Below are positions 50,419 to 52,629 of a stretch of 52,629 bases of DNA, one piece after another. The stretch is taken from the NCBI GenBank assembly GCA_002917775.1, contig KZ627155.1, positions 1,180,561 to 1,233,189 of the forward strand. Reading direction: 5' to 3'. Origin of the DNA: Glaciozyma antarctica PI12. Lineage: Eukaryota; Basidiomycota; Microbotryomycetes; Kriegeriales; Camptobasidiaceae. The position numbers were made by a program, and so were the translations under genes. Position 1 is the first letter of the stretch, and every line of letters begins with the position of its first letter. The notes under the pieces were generated by a model. The model was given only the letters and a program-made list of their open reading frames with translations, did no database searches and was not told where the DNA came from.

Positions 50419-51930
50419 CTACTGGTCCTTCTTCGACTCCTCCGACGGAGGTACGAAGCCCTCCATCGCCTCATTCGCTCCAGAGAACTGCGAGCGAAGA
50501 ACTCAGCGACGCCCATCGCCCCCGCACGAAGAAGCTCACCCAGATCAGGAAATCACGTCCCCAGCTAGGAAACCCTTTGACCATCCAGAGCCAGCCACCG
50601 TACAGCGGGAGGTAAATCTCCCGACTTTGATCCGTGTCGAGCGCGGCGATGATGGCTTTCGCGATAGTGTGAGGGGCGATCGTAGGTGCGAGGAAGGCGA
50701 CGATACGCGGGTTGGTGTTGATGGAGCCGAAGAGGGGAGTGCGGACGTGGCCTGGAACCACTAGCGTTGTGCGGATGGGAACGTCAGAGTAGCTGCGAAG
50801 AAGAGTCAGTGGAAGTGGTGGAGAGGCAGCGAGGAGGACGGACCGGTAGCGAAGTTCGTACTTCAGGGACTCGTGGAGACCCATGAGAGCGTGTTTGGAG
50901 GCAGAATAGTCGGCTGTGCGGGAAATATGAGTGGGAGTATGCAAGGAGGGAGCGGGAATGGACGAACAGAGCTGAACGCCGCCAGCGAGTCCAAACACCG
51001 ACGAGACCGTGACCTGCTCGACGCTGTTAGCTAGCTCACGATGGTAGGAAAACCTGCGCACGATATGACCGCGCCTTTGCTCAATCATGTGCGGGAGGAA
51101 CGCTTTCAGAAGCGAGAATTGTGCCAGCACGTTCACGTCAAAGGTCCTGCATGGGCATCGAATCAGCGCGCCGTAACGAACGAAGGGAGTGGTTTGACGC
51201 ACTTTCGCACATCCTCAGCAGTCAAATCGACGAGCAGCTTCCCGGAAACGACGCCGGCGTTGTTAATGAGGATCGTCGGGTGGCCGACCTGCGCCCGAGG
51301 TCAGCGTTGTTCGCAAGGGGCTGAGATGAACGTCGTACCTCCGCCTGGATGCGTTTGACGACGCTAGCGACTTCCTTCTGGTTCGTGAGATCACAGACGT
51401 ACGAATAGACATCGTCTGCGTAGCTCGTCAGCTCAAAACCTCCCCCTAAGGCAGCGAAGAACTCACCCCAATCCGCAACGTACTCCTTGCAATCAATCAC
51501 GACCACCGTGACTCCCATCACGCCCAGCGTCTCAACTAACATCCTCCCAATCCCCCCTGCGCCACCGGTAACGACGACAATCTGCGCGTCCCAATCGAGA
51601 GCGGGACTGCTGAAGAGTGCTGTGACGAGGGATTTTGAGCGCCAGACGCGGTTCGACCAGGCGGTGGAGGAGAAGCAGATGAGGGCGTAGGTGAGGGTGA
51701 GGAGGAAATAGGCGACGGAGATTTCATGGGCTGTCGAGGTGGTCGAGTAGCGCTGTGGAGGAGGTTAGTGGGGACTGAGAGGGGGGAGGAGGACGAACCT
51801 GGGAGAGAGTGAGAATTGGAACCCACATTGCGAAGAGCGGGTTGAGGAGCGTCATGTGGGCTACGCGCACGACGAGGTCGAGATCGAGAGCGTCCCAGAT
51901 TGGCGCAGGTTCACGCGCGTCGAGCGACAT
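50419..51930 (-). CDS. Membrane-anchored short-chain dehydrogenase (RDH10/17beta-HSD11/Tda5-like)
   Basis: NAD(P)-dependent oxidoreductase, probably on ER or lipid-droplet membranes and acting on a lipid-soluble alcohol or ketone; substrate not known. About 390 residues. Two N-terminal hydrophobic segments (MTLLNPLFAMWVPILTL and ISVAYFLLTLTYALICF) precede the SDR core: VVTGGAGGIGRMLVETLG, the acidic cofactor residue in VVVIDCKE, VCDLTNQKEV, ILINNAGVVSGK, HIVTVSSVFGLAGG and the catalytic Tyr/Lys in DYSASKHALMGLHESLKYEL, then VVPGHVRTPLFG. Introns are short and canonical; one joins GHI to VTVSS and one VQL to SDYSASK. The last short exon ends SEESKKDQ. Start at the ATG 51928-51930, ahead of the first hydrophobic segment. 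Confidence 0.9.
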
Positions 51931-52629
51931 AGTTGAAAGAGGGAGTTCTGCGTGGGTAACGAGGTCAGCAACGGGGCCGCGTGAACTGAGGAATCTTGCA
52001 CAGGCAAGCAGCTTTCGTCCACCCAAATTTGACTGTGGCTCACGAGCAAGGAGATCGCTAGCTTGCAAACAAGTCAAAGGCGAGGGAGAGCGAGCTGCTG
52101 CCTAGCGCTCGCTTGTAGCCAGCGGCCGGTCTAGATGATAGTGGCCTTACAGGGGTATCAGCACAAAGCTTTCTCTGTGCCAAAGCTCGAGTCGCTGGCT
52201 CCCGGCTGACTCACCCACTCGAAAGCTTTATCTCTCCAGGAGAGACCGAGGCTGCGAAGGTCGCAAGTCTGGCCAGCTAGGACGCAGGGTGTCCAGGAGT
52301 TCGCTCGCTGACCGCTTCATGCGCGTACCACGCCAGTCTCTCACCCGGACAGCCGCCAGCTCCTAAAAGCTCAAAGTCGTCCGGGAGAGCTGCTCAAGTA
52401 CCATGCTGCTGGCCCTCGCAGGCTCGAGCCAGTACCTCGCTGCTCGACGCCGCTCGTCCTGAGACCTCCAGTCGGGCTACAGCGCCACAGAAGCAGTCGC
52501 TGGAAGGAGCGCGAACCTCCAGGAACGATCCAAGCTTTCAGGGAGCTTGCTCCACGCAAGCGAGCTCGCGCAGAGCTGAGCCCCAAGAGGGTGCACGGCT
52601 CCTGGTGCATCAGCTCCTCCTCCCTCCTC
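51931..52629. other. Right-end non-coding region
   Basis: Promoter side of the membrane SDR, then GAGCTC-rich filler to the window edge. No gene, RNA or clear repeat can be supported here. Confidence 0.5.

Noticed and set aside
1-52629. CRISPR arrays, bacterial operons, insertion sequences, toxin-antitoxin or viral genes
   Set aside because: No regularly spaced identical repeats, no ribosome-binding-site-driven gene runs, no transposase, integrase, reverse transcriptase or capsid-like frames seen; all confident genes are spliced fungal genes except the intronless one at 33642-34592.

Overview
This is nuclear DNA of a GC-rich fungus. Genes on both strands are split by many introns of about 45-65 nt with GTRNGT-like donors, CTRAY-type branch sites (often gctgac, gctgat or gctaac) and YAG acceptors. 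Coding bias is strong for C or G in third positions, and leaders are pyrimidine-rich. Protein content (TORC1-type Rheb, Fts1/AKTIP-like UEV, AMSH-like protease, GtaA-type glutaminase, yeast-form Mediator subunit) and style point to a basidiomycete, most likely a red yeast of the Microbotryomycetes (Rhodotorula/Rhodosporidium/Sporobolomyces type). That placement is inference. I see no CRISPR array, no bacterial insertion sequence, no tRNA or rRNA gene, and no recognisable transposase, reverse transcriptase or capsid gene.

Layout, left to right: S-adenosylmethionine synthetase (+); IQGAP-type cytokinesis scaffold with an in-frame TAG (+); AMSH-like JAMM deubiquitinase (+); a small GNAT acetyltransferase (-) divergent from Rheb GTPase (+); an SDR oxidoreductase (+); a membrane-anchored glutaminase GtaA (+); a second GNAT paralogue (-); a 97-residue protein of unknown function (+); MED31 (-); ferrochelatase (-); an acidic protein of unknown function (-); an APH/ACAD11-N-like phosphotransferase (+); a second copy of the small unknown protein (-); an Fts1/AKTIP-like UEV protein (+); an MFS drug:H+ antiporter (-); proteasome subunit alpha-2 (+); and a membrane-anchored SDR (-). 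These are housekeeping genes with no operon-like cluster or pathway island. Two pairs of paralogues (the GNATs and the small unknown protein) lie about 10 kb apart.

The unusual part is the non-coding DNA. Long gene-poor stretches (3.3-6.5, 15.4-17.7, 20.8-22.9, 34.6-36.8 and 39.3-43.1 kb) and three very long introns (1,606 nt in Rheb, 1,421 nt in ferrochelatase, 1,812 nt in PRE8) hold GAGCTC-rich sequence with no convincing coding potential. By eye these stretches contain diverged direct repeats, a dispersed family with two copies of about 640-710 bp on opposite strands, a roughly 250-bp tandem array marked by small hairpins, and other inverted repeats. They look like decayed non-autonomous mobile DNA or segmentally duplicated filler that has entered both intergenic DNA and introns.

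Other points worth checking are an 8-nt microexon needed to keep ferrochelatase in frame, a 12-nt microexon in the small unknown protein, altered residues in otherwise near-invariant motifs of AdoMet synthetase and proteasome alpha-2, and a possible mitochondrial presequence upstream of the SDR at 22.9 kb. I did not find a convincing new multi-gene system.
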